A stretch of 64,000 nucleotides of DNA from Phascolomyces articulosus (taxonomy: Eukaryota; Mucoromycota; Mucoromycetes; Mucorales; Lichtheimiaceae): positions 806,001-870,000 of the forward strand of contig JAIXMP010000017.1 of the NCBI GenBank assembly GCA_025677815.1, written 5' to 3'. Positions within the stretch are counted from its first letter, which is position 1. Every line of letters starts with the position of its first letter. Below are positions 29,186 through 40,295 of this stretch, in pieces. A model generated the notes under the pieces. That model had not been told where the DNA came from. It saw only the letters and a program-made list of their open reading frames with translations, and did not search any database. The position numbers were made by a program, and so were the translations under genes.

Positions 29186-29965
29186 TAATACATAATTATA
29201 TAGAAATGGAGAAAAAAAACTCTTTTATTAGAAGATTGAATGGATTGGTGTAGTACTACTAAAAAGTATTTATAAATATTTATAATATATGTATACTATT
29301 TTCATATGTAATAAAAAAAGAGAAATGGGAGGAAAACTGACAGTGTAATTTTTAATGGATGAGTAAAAAGTAAGAGATAGCATAGACGAATAAAAAGAAG
29401 TTAGTTAAAGGGTGAGGGGAAATAATAAGTAGTTAAGCGTCATAAGTAGAATGTATATTTTGGGGGGTAAATAATAGTAAAAAGACGGTCAACAACAAGT
29501 TTTATGTACAGCAGCAGCATTAGGTTTTGTTTTGTTATTTGTTGTTGACCGTCATACTTTTGTTTGGGGGGGGGAAGGGAAATTTATACAAGTGTGTAAG
29601 TTCATAAAGAAGTATGTGTCGTGTTGAAATAATAAATCGATATCCCGTACCGTTTTGTAAAAATGAATTAAGGAAAGGAATTATTTAACTAAGTGGTAAG
29701 TTGAATAAGAAAAAAAAAGCATAAGTAAAAAGAAAATATAGTTGTAATATATGTTATATGGATTGTTAGGAGAGTAAGAAGAGAAGTATATATATAATTA
29801 ATGGAGTTGATGAATGAGATAAAAGAGTTCAAAATAAAAGATTTTTTTTTTAAGAAGGAAAGGGTGTTTTTTTTTGTGCTGATTGTTGAATTATGTACAT
29901 CAAAAAAAGTTAAGAATCAAAGTGCGTTATATTTATGGTGTAGCAGTAGGAAATAATTGAATATT
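29186..29965. other. Intergenic spacer between convergent genes
   Basis: The membrane-protein gene (plus) and the cyclin gene (minus) converge here. The spacer is purine-rich on the plus strand and contains the hairpin at 29484-29553, a G-run near 29567-29575 and poly-T runs. No gene is seen. Confidence 0.55.
29484..29553. repeat. Perfect 15-bp inverted repeat with 40-nt loop
   Basis: GACGGTCAACAACAA (29484-29498) is matched by its exact reverse complement at 29539-29553. It sits between two converging genes, where a stem-loop could act in the 3' end of either transcript. No target-site duplication is visible. Confidence 0.85.
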
Positions 29966-30541
29966 TCAGAGGTCCAGCTCCAAGACGCTGATAGATTCAC
30001 CATGGTCTTGAACGAATCGACAGACTTGGTCGAGTTTAACAAATAAATCGTATTTGATAACACCCAAGAAACTACGTTCCATGACGGAGATTTCAGTCGT
30101 AGAATAAACGGGAGCAACGACACGAATAATACTACGTGCAACAGGATAAGAATCTTCCAAAAATTTGGAAGCTAATACAACAGAGGCCAAGAATAATTTA
30201 TAAGGCGTATCGTATTCTCCTTGAGACCCATTCGGAAGCTTTTTTTGTAATCGTTCAAGATAGATTAAAGCAACGACGAGCAAAGTGGGTGTCATACGGC
30301 TCTTGGTATACACTTGATGGATGAAATTAGGAAGACTAGGTAAACGTTTATGTGCTAAACAACCTGCTTCTTGAGGGCACTTTACAATGACAGCAACATT
30401 GGTTGAAATTTGTGCCAATAATTGATCTGGTGGTGGCGAGGCTGAAGAGGGTTGTTTTTTATTATCATTTCTTTGTTGTTGCTGTTGAACAACTGCCTTG
30501 CGATAATGAAGATCACCAGTATTTTGATAGATAGTAGCCAT
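29966..30541 (-). CDS. Pho80/PCL-like cyclin
   Basis: Single-exon protein of 191 residues with the Pho80-type cyclin fold, a partner of a Pho85-like CDK in nutrient and cell-cycle signalling. After a short Gln-rich leader (about residues 18-35), the cyclin box runs from about residue 58 (FIHQVYTKSRMTPT, LIYLERLQKKL) through YKLFLASVVLASKFLEDSYP to MERSFLGVIKYDLFV. The FLEDSYP segment and the ERxFL motif are characteristic of this cyclin class. The C terminus is short, with little after the cyclin box. The start is the first ATG of the frame. The gene converges with the membrane-protein gene. Confidence 0.87.
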   Translation of the reverse strand: MATIYQNTGDLHYRKAVVQQQQQRNDNKKQPSSASPPPDQLLAQISTNVAVIVKCPQEAGCLAHKRLPSLPNFIHQVYTKSRMTPTLLVVALIYLERLQKKLPNGSQGEYDTPYKLFLASVVLASKFLEDSYPVARSIIRVVAPVYSTTEISVMERSFLGVIKYDLFVKLDQVCRFVQDHGESISVLELDL

Positions 30542-30893
30542 TTTTTTTTGTTGATAGATGAATAGAAAAAATAGTAGATAATGTTACAAGAAATATATAT
30601 AAAAATACAGCAACAAAAAAAAAAGAGAAATAGAAAGTAAAGAAGAAGAAACGAGGCGTAACTAAACGAAAAAGAAGCAGTGTGGCCTTTTTATAAATAA
30701 TCCAAAAAAATGCCTCCATTTGGATAAATGATCCTTATTTATAATTTTTTTTCTTTTTACCAAATTGGTCTATTTTTTCAGGGCCATTGCATCAAATAAT
30801 ATGCAAAACAAACAGATCTAGTTTTGATTGATTCTCTCTATTCTTTTTTGTTTTATAATCATACATGATACATCATATATCACTACTTCTTTA
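30542..30893. other. Short spacer, cyclin promoter
   Basis: Between the cyclin start and the 3' end of the SET-domain gene (both minus). It is A/T-rich, and the frame at 30513-30719 is not convincing. Confidence 0.5.
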
Positions 30894-33674
30894 TCATACT
30901 TTGGTCTTTTTCTTTTCATGATCATCATCACCATCTTGATTAGTTCGCTTCTTTGGATTATCATTGACTTGTTTCAACTTGTTCATCGTTTCTTCTAATA
31001 TCCGTTTTTCGCCAATACGAACTAGGAGTGCATGTCGTATATTCCGGTTGCATTTTGTCTGCATCAAAAGTACCTGGTCGTCGTCCTGATAACATTTTAA
31101 TCTTTGCTGAACCTTACATCCCCTTTATTATATATATATATATATTTATATATTATAATAATTCATCCAATCCATTCACTCCATCCATCCTCATTTTCCT
31201 TTTTTTATTTTTATTTTTTCTTTAAAAGTAAATTATTTTTCTTTTTAATGTGAGTGTGTGATGTATGTATGTGTGTGTGTATAGTGATGTTATTTGGTGA
31301 TATACAATAACATTTATATATAAACATAATACAGCATACAATCACCACTCTTCAAGTCCCCTCCCCCCTCCTTTCCCTCTTATCATTATTTTGTTTCTTA
31401 CCTCTTGAGGATAGCGTTTGGTCCGTTCTTCCAGAATTTGCATTCCCAGCTTTGCAATGGTTGGCGTCAATTTTGGTTTAGGTAATTTTTGTTTGGATTC
31501 CATCTTTTCAAACTCTTGTTTTGAAGCACGTAAGACATGCACTATATTATACAATAAATTGTCCTTTTGATAATCAATATAAAAGAGGCATAATATCAAA
31601 CAGTTTTTTTTTTACGCCACAAAAATAATAATAAATAATAATAAAACACATTACAAGTACTAATAAGCTCAGAGGGGAGGACATGCTCCGTATCCACTAC
31701 AAAACAACTTGATAAACATTTATATGTGTTAAATGCATGTTGCTCCCCCCCAACTCACATATAATTCTTCTCCTTTTCTTTCTCTCTCTCTTATCATTCT
31801 CCCCTGTCGCCTTCAAATTCTTTCTGCTTCTCTCTCCCAAAAATAAAGCACACCCCCTTTTTCATGTACTTTTTTGGATTTATACTTACTCATCTAATGC
31901 TTCCTCCTCCATCAAAAACTCTATCTATTAAAAAATGAGTATGGAATAATAGCGTTTTGTTAATCCAATAAATCAATCCTATTTCCTTTTATCCATGGAA
32001 AAGGTTGCTCCTTACTTTTTTATCGCGTAAAGATGAATCCTTGTCATCACAACATAATTCAACCACCTTTCTACCATTTAATTCAACCAAGTCAAAGGGG
32101 TTGTTTTCATCTGCAAAGCCGTATTTCCGAAGTAAATCCGCATTACACAAATCACCATATGTGTTGTATATTTGGTCACCTGCTTTGATACTTTTGATAG
32201 TTTTCATGCGTAAGCTCTCGGGTTCATGAAACAGACGTGCATTATTATACCCAGTCTTGTGATTTAACATGTCTGCCATCGGCACCATCGCCAATAAGCC
32301 TTCTTCTTCTTCCTGTTCTTCTTCGTCATCCTCATCATTCTGCCCACCCTCTTGTTCTTTTTTAGGTGTTGCAATTTCATCATGAAAACTATAAGACATA
32401 ATCAATGATCCACATTGATGAAATAGATCAACATTATGAACATCAACATTGAATATATTTGGATGGTCCTATATACAATATAGGTAGTATTATAAAAATA
32501 AGTTAATGCATCTTATTTTGGGGGAGGCGAAGAAAACAGATACAAACAAACAAATAAACGAGAATAAATATAAATATATTACAAAAAAATCGACAAATAA
32601 AAAACATAATAGATACCCCAAAATAGCAACCAATTCCTTAAAAATAAAATCTCCATAATAATGAAAACATTAATAATTAACGAATACTAATCATACCTTG
32701 ATAATAGGTTGAATTTCCTTGTTAAACATCGCTTCAGCTTCTTCTTTACCGATCTTTTCTAAAATTTATAATAATAATCATATTAAGATTTCTATAGTAT
32801 TTTAAAAATGATAAAAAAAATATCCCCCCTTTTCTTCTTCTCAGCATGCTTATTATCCTATTATCCGCTGTTGTTTTGCATAGAAACTCTTTTTATACAT
32901 AACAAGTCATCATCCCCCACATCCTCTCTATCACACATTCCTTCTTTTTCTTTATTATATATTTTAGAATTAAAAACATCCACCTTACCAATAATGTCAG
33001 TTCCTTGTAATGCATCTAGATCTTGCTTGTTCCAGAACATAGGCGTCGAGAACTCTTTTGGTAGTACATCTAAGAGTTTCTTTATTTTTTAGGCCCTTAT
33101 CTTAATTGATAAGGATAAGACATTGTGTAAAAATAGATTCTTACCGAAATAAGGTTTCCAAAATGAATCCGAGAGTTGACTTTCATACATCAAACAAAGA
33201 ATCAAAGGATTCCATCCAGTTAATTTACCAAGTATTTCCTCCATTCCTTTCTCTTGACGAAGTCTGGATGTTTGACTGGATAGTAATATATGGCGTGGTA
33301 AAATAAATAAAACTTCATCTTCCTACATAATAATAATATCAAGTGAAAGGATGGAATGAGTGAGTGATATAAATATTTTTATGCATGAAATAAGAAAACA
33401 TGTCAAATAAAACGTTTTAAGTTTATAGGCTCCGTTATTAGAAACCATGACAACAGTCGCGCTAATATATCACTAGCATACCACCACCACCACCACTACT
33501 ACTACTATTACTACCACTTTGTTATTTATTTACCCCAAGATCACGCGTTGCAATGACACCACGTCCAGCATCGTCTGATTCTCTATAATCATGAAATCGA
33601 ATTCCGTCTGATAAAGTGGCTCCGTTTTTTTCAAGCCATTGCCAAAATGTACTTCCTTGTTCTTCAAATGACAT
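30894..33674 (-). CDS. SET-domain protein lysine methyltransferase (Rkm/SETD6/RuBisCO-LSMT type)
   Basis: Methylates lysines on non-histone proteins in related families (ribosomal proteins in yeast Rkm enzymes). The N terminus MSFEEQGSTFWQWLEKNGA begins at 33674, and GRGVIATRDLG follows, the usual opening of the SET domain. Next come EDEVLFILPRH, a helical insert (FWKPYFDVLPKEF, MFWNKQDLDALQGTDIIG), and the SET core VPMADMLNH and NTYGDLCNADLLRKYGF (32.0-32.3 kb). The C-terminal substrate-binding helices run through RYPQE (31.4 kb) and RHALLVRIGEKRILEE to the stop at 30894, after a basic KKKT tail. About eight exons. An acidic stretch of Glu/Asp (near 32280-32345) interrupts the SET core insert, as is common. 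Divergent with the pseudouridine synthase; starts only about 166 bp apart. Confidence 0.9.
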
Positions 33675-33840
33675 TGCTTTTCCTTTTCTCTACAACCAAA
33701 TGATAGGAATAGGGCAGTGGTTAAAAAAAGGTGTGAGGAAAAAAAAAGGAGAGTGAGACTGAGTTTTACATGAACCCAAAGTTTGCATAATAAAAATCAC
33801 TAAGTGGCTTGGGAGAAATGGTTAGTGGGTAACTTGATAA
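33675..33840. promoter_or_regulatory. Compact bidirectional promoter
   Basis: Only about 166 bp separate the start codons of the SET-domain methyltransferase (minus) and the tRNA pseudouridine synthase (plus), so both promoters must overlap here. Both enzymes act in the translation apparatus in their families, so shared control is plausible but inferred. Confidence 0.6.
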
Positions 33841-35115
33841 ATGCTTCTTCGCTCTTTGCGATCCCATTTACGACGTATGGATAAATATGAAAATTGGACA
33901 CGCGAACAATTACTCGAGCGTATCGCGACACTTGAATCGACAACAGCAACATTAAATAGTGGTCAAAAAAACAACCATGCCAACCATCATAAACAAAATA
34001 AAAAAGAACGACCATTTGACATGTCAAAGTATAGTCAACGACACATCGCACTCAAAGTCGCGTATTTAGGTTGGAACTATATGGGTTTTGCAGCACAAAC
34101 GGATGAAGAAAACATTCCTACAGTAGAAGGTCGATTATTCCAAGCATTACAACGATGCAAACTTATTACAACGGTAGATGAATGTCAGTTTTCTCGTTGC
34201 GGACGAACCGATAAAGGTGTCAGTGGGTTAGGTCAAGTGGTATCTCTCAAAGTACGTAGCAATGGGCCAGATAAACCAGAAATTACATATGTGGATACGC
34301 TGAATCGTCTTTTACCAGAAGATATTCGTATTTTGGCATGGGCTCCTGTGGATGCTCAATTCAATGCTCGATTTGATTGCAAATCACGTACCTACAGATA
34401 CTTTTTCACCAAGGGAGATCTGGATCTGGATGCCATGCGCAAAGGAGCTGACTATTTCTTGGGTCAACATGATTTCCGTAACTTTTGTAAATTGGATCCA
34501 TCAAAAAATATCACCAATTACGAACGTCGGGTTGTTTCTTTGGATATTCAACCCATCACACCAGCAGCACCTGGATTAGCCAACACAGAATTCATGCAAG
34601 TCGAATTAAAAGGGACGGCCTTTTTATGGCATCAAGTACGATGTATCATGTCCATCTTGTTTCTTGTTGGTCAAAGGCTGGAAGAACCTGAAATTGTACA
34701 GGATTTATTAAATGTTTCTAAAATTGAAGCACGTCCAGACTATCCCATGGCCAGTGAACTTCCTTTACTCTTGTATGATTGTGAATTTGAAAACTTGGAT
34801 TGGAAAGTAGGAAAAGGGGTGAATACCGCAAGAATTTATCAGCATTGGCGTGAATTATGGAGTGCCAATATGACCCGTACCTTGTTGTGTCAAACATTTA
34901 TGCAATATATGCAACCTTTCCCAGTGGACGATGGGAACAAGACGTTGACAGAGTATTTACAATCAGAAGATCGTCAACCTACCGTTGTTCTCGGTGGAGG
35001 TCGAGAACAAAAGAGTGCACGGTATAAAAAGTTATTGGACCGCCAACGGTGTGATTCAGATGAAGTCAAGAAACAAAAGTATCGAGCAAAGAAACAAAAA
35101 ACTTCAAATGAATAG
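33841..35115 (+). CDS. tRNA pseudouridine synthase, Pus3/Deg1 (TruA family)
   Basis: Intronless, up to 424 residues. TruA-family enzymes of the Pus3/Deg1 class make pseudouridine at tRNA positions 38/39. The conserved domain starts near residue 69 (IALKVAYLGWNYMGFA). The catalytic Asp is residue 124 in SRCGRTDKGVSG. Later family motifs are RTYRYFF, HDFRNFCKLD and GTAFLWHQVRCIM. The first 60 residues are a short helix (MDKYENWTREQLLERIATLE) and a basic linker, as in other Deg1 proteins. An internal ATG at 33877 (MDKYENW) may be the true start. The C terminus is Lys-rich (RYKKLLDRQRC, KKQKYRAKKQK), probably for RNA or nuclear targeting. Confidence 0.93.
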   Translation: MLLRSLRSHLRRMDKYENWTREQLLERIATLESTTATLNSGQKNNHANHHKQNKKERPFDMSKYSQRHIALKVAYLGWNYMGFAAQTDEENIPTVEGRLFQALQRCKLITTVDECQFSRCGRTDKGVSGLGQVVSLKVRSNGPDKPEITYVDTLNRLLPEDIRILAWAPVDAQFNARFDCKSRTYRYFFTKGDLDLDAMRKGADYFLGQHDFRNFCKLDPSKNITNYERRVVSLDIQPITPAAPGLANTEFMQVELKGTAFLWHQVRCIMSILFLVGQRLEEPEIVQDLLNVSKIEARPDYPMASELPLLLYDCEFENLDWKVGKGVNTARIYQHWRELWSANMTRTLLCQTFMQYMQPFPVDDGNKTLTEYLQSEDRQPTVVLGGGREQKSARYKKLLDRQRCDSDEVKKQKYRAKKQKTSNE

Positions 35116-35393
35116 TAATGAAATCACTTTTTTTAACATGTTTATATCCAACACCATCACCAACACCATCCTTTCTCACTCCATTTCAAACACTGCATAA
35201 TTCTCATAGTGTATAATATTTACATTTCTCCATTAAAAAAATATTTATTATATCATCATAACTTTCTTTTGTTTGGAGAGGAGGGGTATAGCGACTAAAA
35301 AAGAAGATAAGATTAAGTATACCGTAGTATATATAGTTGTAGGAGGGCTGGAAGGGAGAATGCTACAGGATCATCATTTTTTTTGGATTAATT

Positions 35394-37584
35394 TCATACT
35401 TCGTACACCACATCGCTGATCTTTTGTTTTACATAGAAAATAGTACTTTGAGGGATAGAATGACACTTTATAATGGATAATTTGCGAAGTTTACTTGAAT
35501 TATCAACCAAATTTATAATTCCTTCGTCAGTGATATTCGGTAATTCATCGAGATGAAGATATAGAATATTTTTTAATTGACTCAGGACCACCAATACATC
35601 ATCTGTAACGCAATCCATCTTTATAAAGGAAATCTTGAACACACTGGCAGACAATGACTTTAGGAATTTATGTAAATCATCTGTTGTAATCATGGATAAA
35701 TCCTCCAACGTTACATTCTGTAACGACATGATTTGTGCCAAGCTAGAAAGGACAGGATGGGTTAATTTTTGACATGATCGAAGGACGATGCTTTGCAAGC
35801 GTGGTGAAGCCTGTTGTTGTGCCGCTGTGGGTGCTAAGGCAGTAGATTCTTGTGCATAATAATTAAAAAGTCGAACTAAGGATTCAGTGTTGCAGTCTGA
35901 TTCAACATACTGTACTGCAAGATAAGAAACAGGTGGTATTTTGACCAACGTATCTACCAAAGGCTTGATATCATGGATATTGAGTGTTGTGACACTTGAT
36001 AATTTCTGACAATTGGAAATTGCCCGTAATAAATCGGAGGGTTCCACTTCTCTGTTCGGCCATAATGTGAGATACTCGAGATTGTCAAGTCTGAAATTCG
36101 GGTACTTAACTTGACCACCAAAATTGCTTCCACTCGCTTCATCTAAATTTGCAAAGACTTGAGTCAATGTGGTCATGTTTTTGTAGATTAGCGGAAGAAA
36201 GTCGCTTGCAGGCACTTTGGATCCACCGTTGTTGGTAAACACCTGCTGCAATCCTGCTGGTTTGTTCAATGTCTGCCATGGTTGATAGAGTGTAGGTAGA
36301 TTGTTCTGATAGTTGTAGCCGAAAATTTCTAGATACTCACAATGTTGGTTAACCTCTTCCAGCACAGTCGTGACACATCCTAATAACCATAACCGTCTGA
36401 TCCGCTGACATTGTAATAATAATGGTTTGATGATTTCTCCAGTAATAGATTTGGCTTGTGCACGTATTTCCAGATCGGCCAATGAAAGGTAGGGTTCCTG
36501 TACTAGATCCATACTTCCAATGACACCAGATAGTGTGCTTTCTGTTTTAAATGACAAGGTATTCAAATGAGGAAGTGTAAATAAAACGTCAGCCACTTTA
36601 ACTGAGACACGTTTGTTCTTATCATAATCCAGTTCAAGTCTTGTCAAAGTGTTTCGTATTTGCCAAAATGCCAATGTGATTGTCGCAGAGATACTCTGTG
36701 TCATTAGTTTGGTGGCAGCAGCTTTTTTTTTTAATAATTATGTATTAATTAATAAATAAGAGAAAAGAAATCATACTAAAAATTTATACTTTTCATAAAA
36801 ATAAATTACCTTTCAAGAAAAAACGTTTGATCTTGCTAAACTGACCATTACGCATACAAAGTAAATATTTTGTGCATAATCGTTGATCTTGCGAATCCAA
36901 AGTCAAGTATTCAACATATCGTGCAATCTCATGGATAGAGCTGGCAATGCGTGTATCGATGGAGGTTGTGTTATTATCGTCACTAGTGCCAGGATCATCA
37001 TCACCCGTTGATAATGTGGTCCAAGCTTTCCCACATTCTAATATTCTTTTTCTCCATACACTTGAAACAACTAGACCCGCCGCTTTTGTTTCATGTGGAA
37101 GCATTACAATGATCCTGTTGGCCACTTCTACTGGAAGCTGTTGAAGAAAATCGATTCTTTTTTCATTTTGTTCTGTTGCTAATTCTTTTCCACAGACAAG
37201 TTGAGCATAATCGGCATCATTTTGAGATACACTTTGGAGACCTAATCGATAAGCTTCAATAGCCTTTACTTGTTTGCCCTGCATTTGATAAAGTGAACCC
37301 AGCCGAAGATACCCAATCGCCGAGGTGGGGTTATAGATAATCATATCATGCGCGTCTTTAACTGCTTGAGAAAACTGACTGTTCATACCGAAGGCGTAAG
37401 CTCTGTAATTTAGAGTGGCATTTAACTGCAATCGGAGGATCTGGTCAACAGCAGTGGAAGCAAGTTGGATCGTTTGTTTATGATCGTGATGGGTATAAGC
37501 TACTTCTAAATTCTTAAATGAAGTTTCAAAAGGTTTTAGATCAATTGTACATGCAGGCTGTAAAATGACTTTGCTTGGTTCCAT
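35394..37584 (-). CDS. TPR / F-box / leucine-rich-repeat protein
   Basis: Predicted SCF-type substrate adaptor of 700 residues in two exons (37584-36810 and 36721-35394), spliced in frame FLK-AAATKLM. Residues 10-135 form about three TPR-like helical pairs (NYRAYAFGMNSQFSQAVKDA, AIGYLRLGSLYQMQGKQVKA). Residues about 147-195 match an F-box (FLQQLPVEVANRIIVMLP, SVWRKRILEC). The remainder is a leucine-rich-repeat solenoid (LPHLNTL, LKNILYLHLDELPNITDEGI, LRKLSIIKCHSIP). Met 27 of the open frame (MEPSKV) is taken as the start because the upstream part is a short Phe/Ser-rich stretch. Target unknown. F-box/TPR/LRR proteins of this design are common, expanded families in Mucoromycota. Confidence 0.85.
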
Positions 37585-39167
37585 TATACTTTGACACGAA
37601 TTGGGAAAAGAGCAAGAAAAAAAAACCAGAGAGAGAACTCGGAACAAAGATCCGAAAATCACCTGCTGTCCCGCAATTTTTTACCCGCGTACCCTTGATA
37701 GAATCCATGCAGGCTATTAGCTGAATCACGTTTCTCGTTAAATTTTGACCTTAGATATACAACTTGGAGATTTTAACTCTCTAATAGAATGCAAAATGAT
37801 AAAAAGTATGATTTACAGAAGGGATTGCTAATTGCCTTTTGTAATTGCTCAATTAGCTTTCTCAATACCAATCATGTCATTAATAATTTAAGCCTCAAGC
37901 CTCCATACTCTATCAACAGTGAATGATGGATGAAACACGTGTAAAACAGTTTTATTTGCTGTCTTCTGAAAAATGGACGATTTTGCATTTCGCTGCAAAA
38001 TGGCAATGGTTACCTTATATGGCAATTTCTTATACACATACTTTGACAAGACATTTCAGAGCCATATGAGCATGAAATCTCGTTCTGTTTGTTTTATACG
38101 TTAATGACGAGGTAGAAAACAATATATACTCATGTAGTGGGTTGAGTATTATAGTAGTTAGGACTTTAGAAAGGATGGCGTACGGCTATAATTTTAATTA
38201 TATATAAAGAGCGATCCATAATGATCAAGATGCTGGTAAATACCGTTAGATTACTTAAAAGTATTAAAAATATTCTATATAGATTCTAATAAACAGCTAT
38301 AATACAAACATGTACAAAAATAAACTCATAGCATGAAATATAATAAATGAATCGTTTTCTCTAATATACGCGGGAATTCCATCATAATCCACGATCCACG
38401 ACCCCGATTCATACACTTTATTGTATCTTTCTCTTATGCTTAACCCTGTCTAAAACACTTAATTTATGTATGACATAAAAACAAGCATGCACAGATACAT
38501 AAAATTCAATCCTCATCAATACTGACATTATCCACCTTATTCTTAAAAATAGCACCCCACAGCATCCTTTCTAGTATCATAACGGCTATAACGACCAACC
38601 AACCAACCACATGAATATACATTGTTTTTAATCTCGTGACTATTGTATAAAACAAAACAGAACAATATTTCGTTCATAAATAGTTCTGAAATGTCTTGCC
38701 AAAGTATGTGGATAAGAAATTACCATAAATGGCAAACAGTGATATTTTGGAGTGAAATGCAAAATCATCTATTTTCAGAGGAAACGAGCTATCACAACAA
38801 CTAAAAACTGTTTTACGCGTGCTTCATCCATCATTCACTATTGGTAGAGTATGGATGCTTGAGGCGTTAATTATTAATATTTTACATTTACTTAAATTTA
38901 TTACTGCCTACGACCCATCGAATATAAAAAATGTGGTTATTACTTATGCTCAAACACTTACGTATCCCTTATGTGCAATGATTCCTCAAAAATTTATCAA
39001 GTACTACATCCTATTATTGTCTCTGTTCTTCTGTTGTCTTTACATAGCAGCTCATCATTTAATTTTATTATGAGAACAATTGTTGTAATTAAAAAAATAC
39101 ATTCTATTATATCGTAGTATATTTAGATCTTACTACACCAAGCCTAAATGCTTTGTGATTGTTAATA
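37585..39167. other. Gene-free stretch containing a fold-back element
   Basis: Mostly occupied by the inverted-repeat element at 37879-38878. Small frames (38506-38622 minus and 38819-39073 plus) lie in or over its right arm and I do not call them genes. Confidence 0.6.
37879..38878. mobile_element. Fold-back / long-TIR element, about 1 kb
   Basis: The left arm (about 37879-38196) is repeated in inverted orientation as the right arm (about 38542-38878). Reading each arm inward, shared blocks in order include ATTAATAATT, GCCTCAAGC, CCATACTCTA, AGTGAATGATGGATGAA, GTAAAACAGTTTT, GATTTTGCATTTC, CAAGACATTTCAGA, GTTTTATAC, ACGAG, AAAACAAT and AGAAAGGATG. Identity by eye is about 70-80 percent. The centre (38197-38541) has no coding frame. 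This is the structure of a non-autonomous fold-back or MITE-like DNA transposon. No clear target-site duplication was found, so the outer ends are approximate. Confidence 0.85.
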
Positions 39168-39955
39168 TTACATTACTCCCCACTGGTGAAACAAATAGCT
39201 AATTGCTTGATCCAACGAAAACTTCACTATTGAGACGGTTATATCAAGAATTAAAAGCCCATGGATTGTACCATAACCACGAACAGCTACAACGTTTTTA
39301 CCGGCTGCGATCAGCTTACGTGCTAATTATACTCCTTCATCCCATAACACATCCGCCTCAGCAGTAAAGATATACGTAGAAGCGGCACCTTTAAGTTCTT
39401 TTATGGAAGCTTCCAATGGAGCTGCAGTGGATTTTAAACGATTCTCGTGGTTTGAGATATAATAATCCCAAGCTGCTTGTATACTCTTTGCTGTTAACAT
39501 ATAGCAGCTTTGGTCAAATACTTTATACGAAGCATAGCCATGCTTTGCAGCTTGTAAAGGAGAATATAATAGTATCTGCGATTGGATTCTGACATCTTCT
39601 GGGTGGCGCTGTTTGTCAAGAACTATTTAAAATATTCAATTAATAGTAAAAATATAGAGCATATTTTTAAGGAAAATAATATTAGATAATTGACTTACCA
39701 AATACTTAATAATAACACAGATGCTTGTCCACAACTATACCATCACAAATTGAATTGTATAAAACAAAACGTACTTGATAAAGCATCAGCCAAATTTGTA
39801 CCGGTGCTATCACCTACTAAAGATATTTTGCTTGAGTCCAAACGATGGACAGATGGGTCAGTATCCACAATCCATGATAGAGCGTCATACCATTCATCAA
39901 AAGCAGTTGGATAGGGTGCTTCAGGATTCAATGAACTATTTATCCTAAATGATCG
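39168..39955 (-). pseudogene. Broken HSL-type alpha/beta hydrolase, inverted relative to the array
   Basis: Two blocks match the esterases downstream, especially the gene at 43972. Block 1 (about 39955-39770) reads SLNPEAPYPTAFDEWYDALS and then GDSTGTNL in place of GDSAGGNL. After a spliceable intron, block 2 (about 39612-39168) reads LDKQRHPEDV, WDYYIS, APLEASIKELKGA, FTAEADVLWDEG, then a TAA stop (39329-39327), then LARKLIAAGKNVVAVR and GTIHGL. The N-terminal half with the HGGGW oxyanion motif is missing. The in-frame stop, the lost 5' half and the altered nucleophile elbow make it a pseudogene. It is the only family member here on the minus strand. Confidence 0.85.
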
Positions 39956-40295
39956 AGCCTACAATAATATCTCAACAGCTTTAGCATTTTATCAGGCTTA
40001 TAGGTATAGAATATAACTCCCACCTTTTTTAAAAAATTGGAAACTATTAACAGCGTGTCCTTTCTGCCTTTTCTTTTTTTTCCAACATATATTATAGTTC
40101 GTCACAGATCATCCCCATTGGCTAATGCTACTCGTCAAGAAATATATGAAATTTATACTGAAAACTTAAAGATTGGCCCATACGTACATTGGCTACAAAG
40201 TTAAGTATTTCGATACGACGTGTAGAAACTATTTTGAAATTCAAGAAATTTTTTCACAGTGCAAAATAACATCCTTTGAAGAAATTCAGTCGCTG

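Noticed and set aside
38506..38622. 38-residue hydrophobic minus-strand ORF with an acidic tail
   Set aside because: Overlaps the right arm of the fold-back element; the same sequence in the left arm is not an open frame, so it is not a gene.
38819..39073. 84-residue plus-strand ORF
   Set aside because: Starts within the right arm of the inverted repeat and has only AT-rich hydrophobic composition.
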